A program made the position numbers and the translations under genes. 64,000 nt of DNA, from positions 930,001-994,000 of the forward strand of contig NZ_CP074572.1 of assembly GCF_018394335.1 (NCBI RefSeq), written 5' to 3'. The notes under the pieces were generated by a model. It had not been told where the DNA came from, ran no database searches, and was given only the letters and a program-made list of their open reading frames with translations. This stretch comes from Shewanella dokdonensis (GTDB lineage: Bacteria > Pseudomonadota > Gammaproteobacteria > Enterobacterales > Shewanellaceae). Below, piece after piece: positions 32,963-43,628 of this stretch. Positions within the stretch are counted from its first letter, which is position 1; every line of letters starts with the position of its first letter.

Positions 32963-34108
32963 TTACTGCTTCGCTTGACGGTATTGCTCAATCAGTTCGA
33001 TAAAATGGTCGAACAACGGTGCACAATCGTGCGGGCCTGGGCTGGCTTCGGGATGGCCCTGGAAGCTGAACGCAGGTTTATCCGTCAGATGGATCCCTTG
33101 CAGTGAACCATCGAACAGTGATTTATGGGTCACTTTGACATTCGCAGGTAGGCTGGCCTCATCAGCAGCAAAACCATGGTTTTGACTGGTGATCATCACT
33201 GTGCCTGTCTGCAAATCTTTCACTGGATGGTTGGCACCGTGGTGACCAAACTTCATCTTCATGGTTTTGGCACCACTGGCCAGCGCCAATAACTGGTGAC
33301 CAAGGCAGATACCAAATACCGGGATATCGGTCTGCAGGAATGACTTAATCGCGCTGATAGCGTAATCACAAGGCTCTGGGTCACCGGGGCCATTCGACAG
33401 GAAAATACCATCGGGATTCATCGCTAATACTTCGCTCGCTGGCGTTTTGGCTGGCACCACGGTGACATCACAACCACGATCCACCAGCATCCGCAGAATA
33501 TTGCGCTTAATCCCGAAGTCATAGGCAACGACTTTAAATTTGAAGGCATCGGCGGCTTTGTCTTGCGGCAAACCACCTTCCAGCGTCCAAGTTCCCTGAC
33601 GCCATTGATAGGCGCTGTCAGTAGTCACTTCTTTCGCCAAATCCATGCCCTTCAGACCTGGGAAGGCTTTAGCGGCTGCTAGCGCTTTATCAGCATCCAC
33701 ATCGCCCGCCATGATACAGCCAGACTGAGCACCCTTTTCACGCAGGATGCGAGTAAGTTTGCGAGTGTCGATATCGGCAATTCCCACCACATTATTTTCG
33801 GTGAGATAGTCACTGAGTGAACGTTGTGAACGGAAATTACTGGCGATGAGTGGTAAGTCACGAATGATCAAACCACAAGCATGAATGGCACTGGATTCGG
33901 TATCTTCAGCATTAATGCCGGTGTTACCGATGTGCGGGTAAGTTAGGGTTACTATCTGACGGGAATAAGAAGGATCGGTGAGAATTTCTTGATATCCCGT
34001 CATTGAAGTGTTAAAAACCACTTCTCCAACAGCTATTCCATCGGCACCTATCGCTGTGCCGGTAAAGACGGTTCCATCTTCGAGTACGAGTAAGGCAGAC
34101 TTAGTCAA
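32963..34108 (-). CDS. carA: Carbamoyl-phosphate synthase small subunit
   Basis: Glutaminase subunit that supplies ammonia to CarB. The 381-residue product has the N-terminal small-subunit domain ([18 protein letters not shown]) and a class I glutamine amidotransferase domain: [24 protein letters not shown] with the catalytic Cys, and [13 protein letters not shown] with the catalytic His and Glu. I use a TTG start, because [12 protein letters not shown] matches relatives and a strong GGAGG lies five bases upstream. The ATG nine codons earlier lacks such support and adds non-family residues. Confidence 0.96.
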   Translation of the reverse strand: MTKSALLVLEDGTVFTGTAIGADGIAVGEVVFNTSMTGYQEILTDPSYSRQIVTLTYPHIGNTGINAEDTESSAIHACGLIIRDLPLIASNFRSQRSLSDYLTENNVVGIADIDTRKLTRILREKGAQSGCIMAGDVDADKALAAAKAFPGLKGMDLAKEVTTDSAYQWRQGTWTLEGGLPQDKAADAFKFKVVAYDFGIKRNILRMLVDRGCDVTVVPAKTPASEVLAMNPDGIFLSNGPGDPEPCDYAISAIKSFLQTDIPVFGICLGHQLLALASGAKTMKMKFGHHGANHPVKDLQTGTVMITSQNHGFAADEASLPANVKVTHKSLFDGSLQGIHLTDKPAFSFQGHPEASPGPHDCAPLFDHFIELIEQYRQAKQ

Positions 34109-34256
34109 CGCGACCTCCGTAATGAGCCAAGCCATTAAAAATTATATATTTTTATTAAATCAACCTGCTATTTCCGCTGTTTTACGAAATTTTGGCAAAT
34201 TCCAAATATTTTATAGGTCATCCCGACTTTCGTCTATACCTACAGCGGTAATCCGC

Positions 34257-34278
34257 GAAAAAACCGCCAACGGCGGTT
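34257..34278 (-). terminator. Rho-independent terminator of dapB
   Basis: AACCGCC / GGCGGTT stem with a short loop followed by a T-tract on the minus strand, just after the dapB stop. Confidence 0.8.
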
Positions 34279-34286
34279 CTTGTAAA

Positions 34287-35117
<831 letters not shown>

Positions 35118-35125
35118 TTACACAC

Positions 35126-35153
35126 AAAAAAAACGCCTGGGCGAACCCAAGCG
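35126..35153 (-). terminator. Rho-independent terminator of fklB
   Basis: CGCTTGGG / CCCAGGCG stem (one T-G pair) with a TTCG tetraloop followed by eight T residues on the minus strand. Confidence 0.88.
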
Positions 35154-35161
35154 ATTTACAA

Positions 35162-35779
35162 TTACAAAATATCGAGCAACTCGACTTCAAACACTAAGGT
35201 CGAGTACGGCGGAATCGCCGCGCCAGCGCCCCGCTCACCATAAGCCAGATGATGTGGCACATACAGTTTGTACTTGGAGCCGACCGGCATCAGTTGCAGC
35301 GCTTCGGTCCAACCAGCAATAACGCCAGAAACCGGGAACTCAGCAGGCTGACCACGGGTCACGGAACTATCAAACACTTTACCGTCAGTAAAAGTACCGT
35401 GATAGTGAGTACGCACGGTAGAGTCATAAGTCGGTTTAGCACCAGTACCTTCGGTGATGACTTCATATTGCAGACCTGAGTCGGTCACTACCACACCCGC
35501 ACGTTTGGCATTTTCAGCCAAGAAAGCCTGACCTTCAGCGGAAGCGGCTTCTGCAGCTTCTTCTTGAGCACGTTTGATACGGGTGCTGATCTCGGTAAAG
35601 GCGTGCTGCAGTTCCTGCATGCTGACCGCACTTTCAGCGCCAGCAAAGGCATCTGCCAGTCCCGCCTGTACGGCTGGGATATCGAGGCCATCAAAAGAGT
35701 TAGCGGCCAACTGTTCTCCTAGCTGGCGACCCACACCGTAGCTTGCTTGCTGTTCAACTGTCGTGAACTTTTCAGACAT
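35162..35779 (-). CDS. fklB: FKBP-type peptidyl-prolyl cis-trans isomerase, FklB-like
   Basis: The 205-residue product (E. coli FklB 206) has an N-terminal helical dimerisation domain (VEQQASYGVGRQLGEQL) and a long linker helix rich in Ala and Glu. It ends in an FKBP domain from about 95 onwards, with VRTHYHGTFTDGKVFDSS, FPVSGVIAGWTEALQLMPVGSKYKLYVP and LAYGERGAGAAIPP carrying the rotamase pocket residues. There is no signal peptide, so it is cytoplasmic, unlike FkpA. It may act as a folding helper. Confidence 0.93.
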   Translation of the reverse strand: MSEKFTTVEQQASYGVGRQLGEQLAANSFDGLDIPAVQAGLADAFAGAESAVSMQELQHAFTEISTRIKRAQEEAAEAASAEGQAFLAENAKRAGVVVTDSGLQYEVITEGTGAKPTYDSTVRTHYHGTFTDGKVFDSSVTRGQPAEFPVSGVIAGWTEALQLMPVGSKYKLYVPHHLAYGERGAGAAIPPYSTLVFEVELLDIL

Positions 35780-35923
35780 AATCGGTTTACTCTCGGTTAA
35801 TCGGTGAATTCAGCCGCGCAGTTTACCACATCTAAGCCATGAATGTTGCAGTAATTTGATCCAGAGCACTTAATTGAAGTGGCACCATTTTGCACTAGGT
35901 ATCACCTGAAATCGGCACAACGC

Positions 35924-36832
35924 TCAACCAATTTTGTGCATTGCCTGACGGATCACCGCTGCGGATGCCTGATATTTGGCCTGTTCATCGGCAGCCAATG
36001 GGATAGCGATGGGATGAATAATCCCGCTGGCCCCTACCACTGCGGGCTGGCCGATATGAACGCCCAATTGTGAGTCCATTGCCGATACAGCAAAAACTCT
36101 GCGGGCATCGCTGAATACCGCATCAACCAGTTTAGCGGTAGCCGTAGCAATACCAAAACTGGTCCAGCCTTTGCCGGTCAACACGTCCCAACCACCACGA
36201 CGAATAGCCGTTGCCATCGCGTCATAATCAGCATGCGCGGCCTGAGGCCACTGTGTTAGTGGTAACCCGCCAACCCGGACACTGCTCCAGGCTACAAACT
36301 GGGATTCGCCGTGTTCTCCCATGACATAACCCTCAATACTGGCAGGATCGACATCGAGTAAGGTACCAACCACTCGCTTCATACGAGCACTGTCGAGTGA
36401 GGTGCCAGTACCAAAAACCTGTCCCGCGGGCAGTTCCAACTGTTTTGCCAAAAGAGTGGTGATCACATCACAAGGGTTGGTGATGTTAATCAACACACCG
36501 CTAAATCCGGCCGCCAACATTTTAGGCACCCACATGCTGGCAGCTTTAGCTGTTTCATCTAGCTCACGTAATCTATCGACTGTTTGCGTCTTGCTGGGGC
36601 CAACGGCCATCACCACAATGTCTGCCGCCAGTTGGCTTGCATCATTATTATCGATATGTACCCGAGAGCCGATGAGTGCCGCCATATCTTGCAATTCCAG
36701 TTGTTCACTGGCCGCTTTAGCCGCATTGATATCAAACAGACTGATGTGATCAGCTAAATTTTGGGTCACCAAACTAAAAGCAACATCGGCTCCTACATGA
36801 CCACAACCAATAATGGCAACATGACGCTTCAC
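35924..36832 (-). CDS. L-lactate/malate dehydrogenase family protein, L-2-hydroxyisocaproate-dehydrogenase-like
   Basis: NAD-dependent L-2-hydroxyacid dehydrogenase of the LDH/MDH fold, 302 residues. Seen: the Rossmann start HVAIIGCGHVGADVAFSL, FDIN, INITNPCDVIT, GTGTSLDSARMKR (substrate carboxylate Arg), and GEHGESQFVAWSS with the catalytic His. The substrate loop reads AVGPSKTQTVDRLREL, with neither the LDH Gln nor the MDH Arg pattern in its usual context, and it looks more like hydroxyisocaproate dehydrogenases. The GTG start is preceded by AAGGGAG. Exact substrate is unknown. It appears to be a single gene, divergent from the efflux set. Confidence 0.82.
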   Translation of the reverse strand: MKRHVAIIGCGHVGADVAFSLVTQNLADHISLFDINAAKAASEQLELQDMAALIGSRVHIDNNDASQLAADIVVMAVGPSKTQTVDRLRELDETAKAASMWVPKMLAAGFSGVLINITNPCDVITTLLAKQLELPAGQVFGTGTSLDSARMKRVVGTLLDVDPASIEGYVMGEHGESQFVAWSSVRVGGLPLTQWPQAAHADYDAMATAIRRGGWDVLTGKGWTSFGIATATAKLVDAVFSDARRVFAVSAMDSQLGVHIGQPAVVGASGIIHPIAIPLAADEQAKYQASAAVIRQAMHKIG

Positions 36833-37131
36833 AATAACAACTCCCTTAATCTTTGAAATTTTCAATCGGCCTTTCAAACTGAATAATCTTTAAAGGCCAT
36901 AGATAACCATCGGTTATTCAAAGAGAACTTACCTCTTTTTCACTCTGGTGTATGTAAAATTTGCCAAACTTTTACGGGTAAACAAGGTTCCCCCTATCAG
37001 CCGCCAGAAATTCTATGTTAGGCTTTGCCGCATCGCTCACGGCGATTGGCATACTCCGCTTGGGAGTATTTGCCGTTATCTCTTATGCTTACCATCATTG
37101 CCAACTTTGTTTACAGGTTTGAGCTACCGTC

Positions 37132-37332
37132 ATGCTTGAAGAATTAGCGCTCGGGGGATTGCTGTTCAGTCCTTTGGTGGTGTTTGCACCACTGGCGTTT
37201 GTCATATCGTTCGTCACCCGCCAGATACTGCATATATCCGGGCTATATCAGAAAATCTGGAAAGTCGCCTGGTTTGAGGCGGCACTGTACATCTGTTATC
37301 TGGCCCTGGTTGTTTACTTGTTCGGGAGATGA
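37132..37332 (+). CDS. DUF1656 small membrane protein (AaeX-like)
   Basis: A 66-residue protein with two hydrophobic segments (LLFSPLVVFAPLAFVISFV and FEAALYICYLALVVYLF). Such proteins are encoded first in efflux operons with a membrane-fusion protein and an FUSC permease (E. coli aaeXAB), which is the case here. Its stop overlaps the next start by four bases. The molecular role is unknown. Confidence 0.88.
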   Translation: MLEELALGGLLFSPLVVFAPLAFVISFVTRQILHISGLYQKIWKVAWFEAALYICYLALVVYLFGR

Positions 37333-38201
37333 AGTCTGTTATGGGAAAATTACTGCGTGTAGCTCTCACCCTCGCGGTACTAGTGGTCGCAATTATCGCC
37401 GGACGCTGGGTCTGGGATCACTATCTGTACTCACCCTGGACCCGGGATGGCCGCATCCGCGCCAATATTATTACTATCGCCCCGGACGTTTCCGGTTGGG
37501 TCAACAGTGTTGAAGTACAGGATAACCAACAAGTACATAAAGGTGATTTACTGTTTTTAGTTGATGCCACCCGTTACCAAGCGGCGTTGGCTGAACTACA
37601 GGCACAGCTAGAGAGCAAGCAATATGCTTGGGATCTGGCTAACCACAAATATGAACGCCGTAAACAGTTGACTGGACGGGAAGTTATCAGTGAAGAAGAT
37701 CTAGAAACCGCACGGATCACCACGGAACAAGCCAAGGCGGCTTTCCAATTGGCACAAGCGGAACTCAATACCGCCCGCATTAATTTGCACCGAACAGTTA
37801 TTCGCGCACCTGAAGATGGCACCATCATTAATCTTACGCTGCGGCCAGGGAACTATGTACATCAGGGCACAGCCGTCCTGTCGCTGGTACAAACAGGTTC
37901 GCTATATGTCACCGGCTATTTTGAAGAAACCAAGCTGCCACTTATTCATGTTGGACAGACGGCTAAAATCAGCCTGATGAGCGGTGGCAAGCCATTAAGC
38001 GGAACCGTCACCAGCATTGGCAAGGCCATTGCTGACACCAATGTCAGCAGTAACGGCCAACTGCTGCCGCAAATCCAGCAGACATTCAACTGGGTGCGGT
38101 TAGCACAGCGTATTCCGGTAGACATTCATTTGGACAACATTCCCGCAGACATCAATCTCAGTGCCGGGATGACAGTTTCCATTTTCCTGCAGGACAAGTA
38201 A
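37329..38201 (+). CDS. HlyD/AaeA-like efflux membrane-fusion protein
   Basis: Periplasmic adaptor linking an inner-membrane permease to an outer-membrane channel. The 290-residue product has one N-terminal membrane anchor (about 9-29), a first lipoyl half (SPWTRDGRIRANIITIAPDVSGWVN), a coiled-coil hairpin at about 85-150, the second lipoyl half (VIRAPEDGTIINLTLRPGNYV), and a barrel domain. YSPWTRDGR is typical of the AaeA/EmrA-like family. It is co-transcribed with the DUF1656 gene and the following permease. A second in-frame ATG four codons in is a possible start. Confidence 0.9.
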   Translation: MKSVMGKLLRVALTLAVLVVAIIAGRWVWDHYLYSPWTRDGRIRANIITIAPDVSGWVNSVEVQDNQQVHKGDLLFLVDATRYQAALAELQAQLESKQYAWDLANHKYERRKQLTGREVISEEDLETARITTEQAKAAFQLAQAELNTARINLHRTVIRAPEDGTIINLTLRPGNYVHQGTAVLSLVQTGSLYVTGYFEETKLPLIHVGQTAKISLMSGGKPLSGTVTSIGKAIADTNVSSNGQLLPQIQQTFNWVRLAQRIPVDIHLDNIPADINLSAGMTVSIFLQDK

Positions 38202-38204
38202 CTC

Positions 38205-40271
38205 ATGACACTATCGCCGGTACAGGCGGTGTTTTTGACGCCTGATAAACGCACGCTGATTTTTGCGACCAAGGGCGTGATTGCCATGACGCTGGCGTTA
38301 TTTGTGGCGATGTATCTGAATCTGGATCGCCCCTATTGGGCACTTATTTCTGCCGTATTTTTGCAGATCCGTCCAGAGAGCGGCCTGGTGATTGAAAAAG
38401 GGCTGATGCAGATAATTGGCACCTTAGTAGGCGGGGCGGTAGGGATCGCCATCTTGCAAGCTTTTGCCGGTTATCCAGAACTGGCAATTCTGGCATTAGC
38501 GTTATGGCTCGGACTCAATGCCGGTTTGTCGGCAATGGTCAGCTCCATCAACTTTATCTACGCCTTTGCCATGACCGGGATTACGCCTTGTCTGATCGTA
38601 TTGCTGGTGATGGTAAGCCCAACAACTGCCACCTCAGATGCCATTTTCCAAGTTGCACAATCACGCGTCAGTGAAATCATTGTAGGGGCGCTGTGTGCGG
38701 TGCTGGTCAGCTTACTGCTCTGGCCGCAATCGGTTGCCAGCGGACTAAGACAACAATCCCGTAGCGTTATCAACCGGACACTGGATTATCTGGTTCAGGA
38801 GTTGGCAACAGATGGCTCTCATGAAAAACGGCATCAATATATTGATACGATTTTGGAACAACTGGCGGCACTGAATGATGATTCCAGCGCCGTAGTTTAC
38901 GAAGGGCCAGAGGGGCCTGGACGTGGTAGAGCGGCCAATCTTTTATGTAACAAAGTCATGTCATTACTGGCGGTGATCCAGATCTTTGGCCGTTTGCAAC
39001 GTAATCACCCTGAGCAACTCTCACACACCTTGCAGACGATGTTGCAGCAGCTGCGCCAGAGCTTTATGCAGATGTCGGCCTCCCGTGACTACCAGGAATG
39101 TTACCAGTTGGCGCAGCAGCAACGGCGTCAACTCATCCACTTGCGGAATAAACTGCCCTGCGGACAACCTCTGCAAAGCCGCCTGCTAAAGGTTGCCACC
39201 GAGCTGATTTCTGATCTGGTGATGGTGCTAAAAGCCTATGATGCCCTGGAAAATAGTGGCCATTCCTTGCTTAATGCTCCAGCACTGCGACCACATCGCG
39301 ATCCATTGATTGGCCTGACTACCGGTTTTCGTACGGCAGTTTTGTTCCTTATCGGGGCGGGGATTTGGATAGGTACGGCATCGTCTGCGGCGCTGATGTT
39401 AATGATCCTGCCGGTGATCTTTTCCATGATGATGGCTCGCTTACCATTGACCTTACTGATGCTAGTGCTGCGACGACTCTTAGTGGGGGTTGCCATCTCG
39501 ACACCATTAGCCATATTTTTTGCACTCAACCTGCTAGCGCAAAGTTCTGGTGATTTCGAGATTTTAATCCTGGTGCTTATCGGGCCATTTTTTGTCGGTT
39601 TGATGGCGTTGGCTAATCGGCCAACCCTGCCATATGGCCTGGGGCTGTGTATTCCCTTTGTGATCCTCGTGCGCCCGGCCAATGATATGAGTTATGCCTT
39701 CGCCGTGGATTACACGCTTAGTAATGCCCTAGCGATAGGGGTTGGAGTAACCATTCTGTACTGGCTGTTCAAACTGATTACCGGCCCAGGTATCCCAGTA
39801 ATGCAGCGTCGCTTGCTGCAAGCAACGGCAGATGATCTGGTAGAAATATCAGAGCATCACGCCCCAGAAGACTGGTTTAATGCCCGCATGGGCGATCGCT
39901 TGCTGCGACTTGCCAACTATGACAAAGCCGCATCTGACAATGCCAGAGAAATGACCGATCTAGGGCTGACTGGCTTGAATCTCGGGCACGTTTCCACACG
40001 GCTACGGCGTTTACTACAAAGTGTCAGCGACCAACGGCTGGAACCACTGTTGGACAGATGGCAGCACGCTCTGGCACAGGCTTTTCTCGCCTGTAGCCGA
40101 GGCCAGCAGTGGCCGGCATTTACAGACCGCAGTGCCGAATTATTACAGGCAATACGTGAAGAACAACTATCGTTGGAACAGTTGGAAATGATTGAAGGGA
40201 TGTTCACCCGCGTCTCGCTGACCTTTGAACGTACAGCAAATACCATGGCGCAAAAGCTCAGTAATCCTTAG
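38205..40271 (+). CDS. FUSC-family permease, AaeB-like
   Basis: Inner-membrane component of an aromatic-acid-type efflux system. The 688-residue product has the typical duplicated layout: an N-terminal set of about six membrane helices (about 20-190; motif LNLDRPYWALISAVFLQIRP), a cytoplasmic helical domain, a second set of six helices (about 375-540) and a C-terminal cytoplasmic domain. It starts three bases after the fusion-protein stop. By homology to AaeAB it may export hydroxylated aromatic carboxylates, but no regulator such as aaeR is in the window and the substrate is not known. Confidence 0.88.
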   Translation: MTLSPVQAVFLTPDKRTLIFATKGVIAMTLALFVAMYLNLDRPYWALISAVFLQIRPESGLVIEKGLMQIIGTLVGGAVGIAILQAFAGYPELAILALALWLGLNAGLSAMVSSINFIYAFAMTGITPCLIVLLVMVSPTTATSDAIFQVAQSRVSEIIVGALCAVLVSLLLWPQSVASGLRQQSRSVINRTLDYLVQELATDGSHEKRHQYIDTILEQLAALNDDSSAVVYEGPEGPGRGRAANLLCNKVMSLLAVIQIFGRLQRNHPEQLSHTLQTMLQQLRQSFMQMSASRDYQECYQLAQQQRRQLIHLRNKLPCGQPLQSRLLKVATELISDLVMVLKAYDALENSGHSLLNAPALRPHRDPLIGLTTGFRTAVLFLIGAGIWIGTASSAALMLMILPVIFSMMMARLPLTLLMLVLRRLLVGVAISTPLAIFFALNLLAQSSGDFEILILVLIGPFFVGLMALANRPTLPYGLGLCIPFVILVRPANDMSYAFAVDYTLSNALAIGVGVTILYWLFKLITGPGIPVMQRRLLQATADDLVEISEHHAPEDWFNARMGDRLLRLANYDKAASDNAREMTDLGLTGLNLGHVSTRLRRLLQSVSDQRLEPLLDRWQHALAQAFLACSRGQQWPAFTDRSAELLQAIREEQLSLEQLEMIEGMFTRVSLTFERTANTMAQKLSNP

Positions 40272-40369
40272 CGTAAGTAGCGTCAACGCCTAGTGGTTCA
40301 ACAATCTGTAGCCGTTTCCATAATGACTTTTGCACCTGCTATTATTCTTGGCAGTCGTTGGCTGTAACC

Positions 40370-40471
40370 CTAGAAGTTGGCACGCCGACCTCGGCTGCCG
40401 CGCCAGCAATTACGTAACATGGTGGCGTTGTCACGCAGACCATACTCGCCGTTTTTCTCGTATCTGCTCAT
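40370..40471 (-). CDS. Possible 33-residue small protein
   Basis: A short frame (MSRYEKNGEYGLRDNATM..., rich in Arg, Gly and Asn) with an AGGA ribosome-binding site five bases before its ATG, inside an otherwise gene-free stretch. I do not recognise it. It has no signal peptide or membrane segment. It could be a genuine small gene, the remnant of a larger one, or chance. Confidence 0.3.
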   Translation of the reverse strand: MSRYEKNGEYGLRDNATMLRNCWRGSRGRRANF

Positions 40472-40621
40472 CTATCCTAAAACGCCGCTAGTTAAGTGGC
40501 TAACGGCGCGCCAAGCCCCAATTGCGACATAAACATTTATGCAACATTTTGTTACTTATAGATTTTTATCGCATAAGCTGCTTGCCTGTCAGTTCCATCA
40601 GCGCTAAATTAGCCGCCATAA

Positions 40622-40637
40622 CGTGATATACATCACA
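40622..40637 (+). promoter_or_regulatory. CRP-like binding site upstream of the FdhF/YdeP-like gene
   Basis: CGTGATATACATCACA fits the CRP core TGTGA-N6-TCACA with one mismatch and is flanked by A/T. It lies about 72 bases before the ATG. In Shewanella CRP is a main activator of anaerobic respiratory genes, so control of a molybdoenzyme by it is plausible. Confidence 0.55.
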
Positions 40638-40709
40638 ATTTAATTTACGCTTGCTCTCTCCGTATGGAAGCAGAACAACGACAGCTGTATCGCTGCAGAC
40701 GAGGTAAAA

Positions 40710-43033
40710 ATGAGTTACAAAGAGTATTCCGGTTCGGCCGGTGGTTGGGGCGCCCTCAAAGCGACCACTGAACATCTGCTGAAAAGTGAAAATGTTGCCA
40801 AAAACATGATGAACCTGCTACGGACCAATCAGGATCATGGTTTTGACTGCCCCGGTTGTGCTTGGGGTGAAAAAGGGGTTCCAGGACGTTTCCGTTTCTG
40901 TGAAAACGGTGCTAAGGCTGTCAATTGGGAAGCCACGTCTAAACGCGTGGGGCACGACTTTTTTGCCGAACATAGCGTCAGTTGGCTCAATAAACAAAGC
41001 GACTATTGGTTGGAATTTCAGGGGCGACTCAGTGAACCCGTCTGTTACAACGCGGAAACCGATCATTATCAAGCTATCAGTTGGGACGAAGCTTTTGCAT
41101 TAATTGCTAAGCACCTGAACGCACTGGCGACACCGGATCAGGCGGAGTTTTATACTTCTGGCCGCGCCAGCAACGAAGCGGCGTTTACCTATCAGCTATT
41201 CGCCCGCCGTTTTGGTACTAATAATTTCCCCGACTGTTCTAACATGTGTCACGAAGCCACCAGTGTAGGCTTAGCCGAAGCTATCGGTGTGGGGAAAGGA
41301 ACAACACGCATCGAAGATTTCGAAAAAGCCGATGCCATCTTCCTGTTCGGGCAAAATCCTGGCACCAACCATCCTCGGATGCTGGAAACCCTTGCCACTG
41401 CTTATAAGCGCGGCGCTCGTATCGTAGCCTTTAACAATTTGAAGGAACGAGGCCTGGAACGGTTCACCAATCCACAAGATCCGCTAGAAATGCTCAGTAA
41501 TGGTTACACGCCGACCACCAGCGACTATTTCATTCCTAAGTTAGGGGTGATATGGCGGCGGTTCGCGGCATGGTCAAAGTGTTGCTAGCGCGTCACCGTG
41601 AAGCCGTTTCTCAGGGTAACTCCGTGTTTGATCTGGCGTTTATTGAGCAACATACTCAAGGGCTAAACGATTATCTGGCACAAGTTGATGCCACCTCTTG
41701 GCAACAGATAGAACAGCAATCAGGGCTGAGCCAACAGCAAATTACTCAAGCGGCGGATATCTACCAGGCGGCGGATAAAGTGATTGTCACCTGGGCCATG
41801 GGCATCACCCAGCATAAACACTCAGTCGCCACCATTCAGGAGCTGGTGAATCTACAACTGCTGTTTGGTCAAGTAGGTAAGGAAGGTGCCGGGCTATGTC
41901 CGGTGCGTGGTCATTCCAATGTGCAAGGGGATCGTACCGTTGGCATCAATGAAAAACCCTCTGCCGCCTTTTTGGATCGGATGCAGCAGGTGTTTAACTT
42001 TGAACCGTCAAGAAAAGCGGGGCACGGCGTAGTTGCCGCCTTGGAAGCACTGCGCCGTGGTGATAGCAAGGTCTTTATCGGACTCGGTGGCAATCTGGTC
42101 GCCGCCGCCCCCGATACCGCCATTGTTGCTGAGGCCATGCGTAATGCCGAGCTTACCGTCAACATTGCCACCAAGCTTAACCGTACCCATGTTAATCCCG
42201 GAAAAGTATCACTGATATTGCCTTGTCTGGGGCGCACCGATATCGATATTCAAGCATCGGGGCCACAGCAGATAACGGTAGAAGACTCGTTTTCTATGGT
42301 GCACGCCTCTGCCGGCAAAATTGATATGCGTGGTGAGAATATCCGCTCAGAAATTGCTATTGTTGCAGGCATGGCTAAGGCCACATTAGGCGCAGATAAC
42401 CCGGTAAACTGGCAGGCACTCACCGACAACTACGACGGCATTCGTGATTTGATTGAACAGGTAATCCCAGGGTTTAACCAGTTCAATCAACGCTTAAATG
42501 CGCCCGGCGGTTTCTACTTAGGGAATTCAGCCAGAGAACTGCGCTGGAATACCGCATCCGGTAAAGCGCAGATGATAAGTTATCCACTACCGCAAGCCAT
42601 AGTGCCGCTGCCACAAGACAAGGCGGCAACCGCGCACCAGTTTTTGCTGCAAACCATGCGCTCGCATGACCAGTACAACACCACTATCTACGGTTACGAT
42701 GACCGTTATCGCAGCGTATTTGGTGAGCGTAACGTGGTGTTCTTCAATCCGGCAGATATGCAACAACTGGGCTTGAAAACCGGTGATTTAGTCGATATCA
42801 CTAGTTTGTGGCATGACGATGTCGAACGGCAAATCACTGGCTTCAAGGCGATCCCGCATGAAATTGCCAAGGGCAATCTTGCCGCTTATTTCCCAGAAGC
42901 CAACGCGTTAATTCCGCTGGACAGCTATGGCGATCGCAGCGAAACCCCAACATCGAAGTCGATAGCCGTTGTGGTGCGCAAGAGTACGCAGCCGGCTTTG
43001 CTGGCAAGTACCCATTCAGCAGAACTCGCTTAA
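40710..43033 (+). CDS. FdhF/YdeP-family molybdopterin oxidoreductase (one probable sequencing frameshift)
   Basis: Cytoplasmic member of the formate-dehydrogenase-H-like molybdopterin family; the closest named type is E. coli YdeP, whose reaction is not established. Seen: the GFDCPGCAWGE motif at about 46-56, SWDEAFALIAKHL, FYTSGRASNEAAF, DCSNMCHEATSVGL, FLFGQNPGTNHPRM, VRGHSNVQGDRTVGI, and a C-terminal molydopterin-dinucleotide-binding domain (RSHDQYNTTIYGYDDRYR). There is no twin-arginine signal. The frame breaks after IPKLG; one base added to GGGG 41544-41547 restores about 774 residues. The ribosome-binding site is GAGG, with a CRP-like site upstream. The substrate is unknown. Confidence 0.88.
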
Positions 43034-43116
43034 TGCATCAGATACCAGGACTGGTTATTGCCAGCGCCTGGTATCAGCGTTAGCGTAAAGGAAATAATCA
43101 TCGTTCTGGGAGTGGT

Positions 43117-43443
43117 ATGCGTTGTTTTTTAGTGTTGTTATCAGATAAAAAAGCCAATGGACTAACACCAGAACTGCTGTTGGCGCATGTGCACCATCTA
43201 CAACAACTCGCCGCTGCCGGACAGCTACGATTTTGTGGCCCATATGCGGATAACCAAGGCGCAATGCTGCTGTTGCTATGCACCGACAGGCAACAAGCAG
43301 AGCAGCTGTTACAGGCAGATCCGTTTATTCACGTGGGTTACTATAAACAGTATCAGTTACAGGAAGTGCTTGAAGCTAACGCCGCCAACCATTGGTTACT
43401 GCAAGATACGCAGACAAACAGCAACCTTACCGCAGGCATATAG
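43117..43443 (+). CDS. YciI-like family protein
   Basis: A 108-residue ferredoxin-like-fold protein. RCFLVLLSDKKANGL, LAHVHHLQQLAAAGQLRFCGPYAD and the late QLLQADPFIHVGYYKQYQLQE follow the YciI pattern, including the central His and the DPF motif. A GGGAG ribosome-binding site precedes the ATG. It follows the molybdoenzyme gene by about 80 bases on the same strand and may be co-transcribed. The biochemical role of the family is mostly unknown. Confidence 0.82.
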   Translation: MRCFLVLLSDKKANGLTPELLLAHVHHLQQLAAAGQLRFCGPYADNQGAMLLLLCTDRQQAEQLLQADPFIHVGYYKQYQLQEVLEANAANHWLLQDTQTNSNLTAGI

Positions 43444-43628
43444 CGCCATCTGGCAGCATCACCATGCAATACGTTTTGTAACAATTCCATCAACAAAGAT
43501 TTGCTGCTGTCCGCCATGCAGTGCTCGTCTCCAGCCATTCCACTTGCTATGTTATGGGATCTGTTTCACTTCAGCCGGTTCATTTTACTACTGGAGCCGT
43601 CTGCCAAAATAACAATAAAGGAATCATC

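Larger units (their letters stand above)
40272..40709. other. Intergenic region between the FUSC operon and the molybdoenzyme gene
   Basis: 438 bp without a long gene. It holds the possible 33-residue frame on the minus strand, a CRP-like site, and imperfect GC-rich dyads (CGCCG...CGGCG near 40481-40506). No clear T-run terminator for the FUSC operon is visible. Confidence 0.5.
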
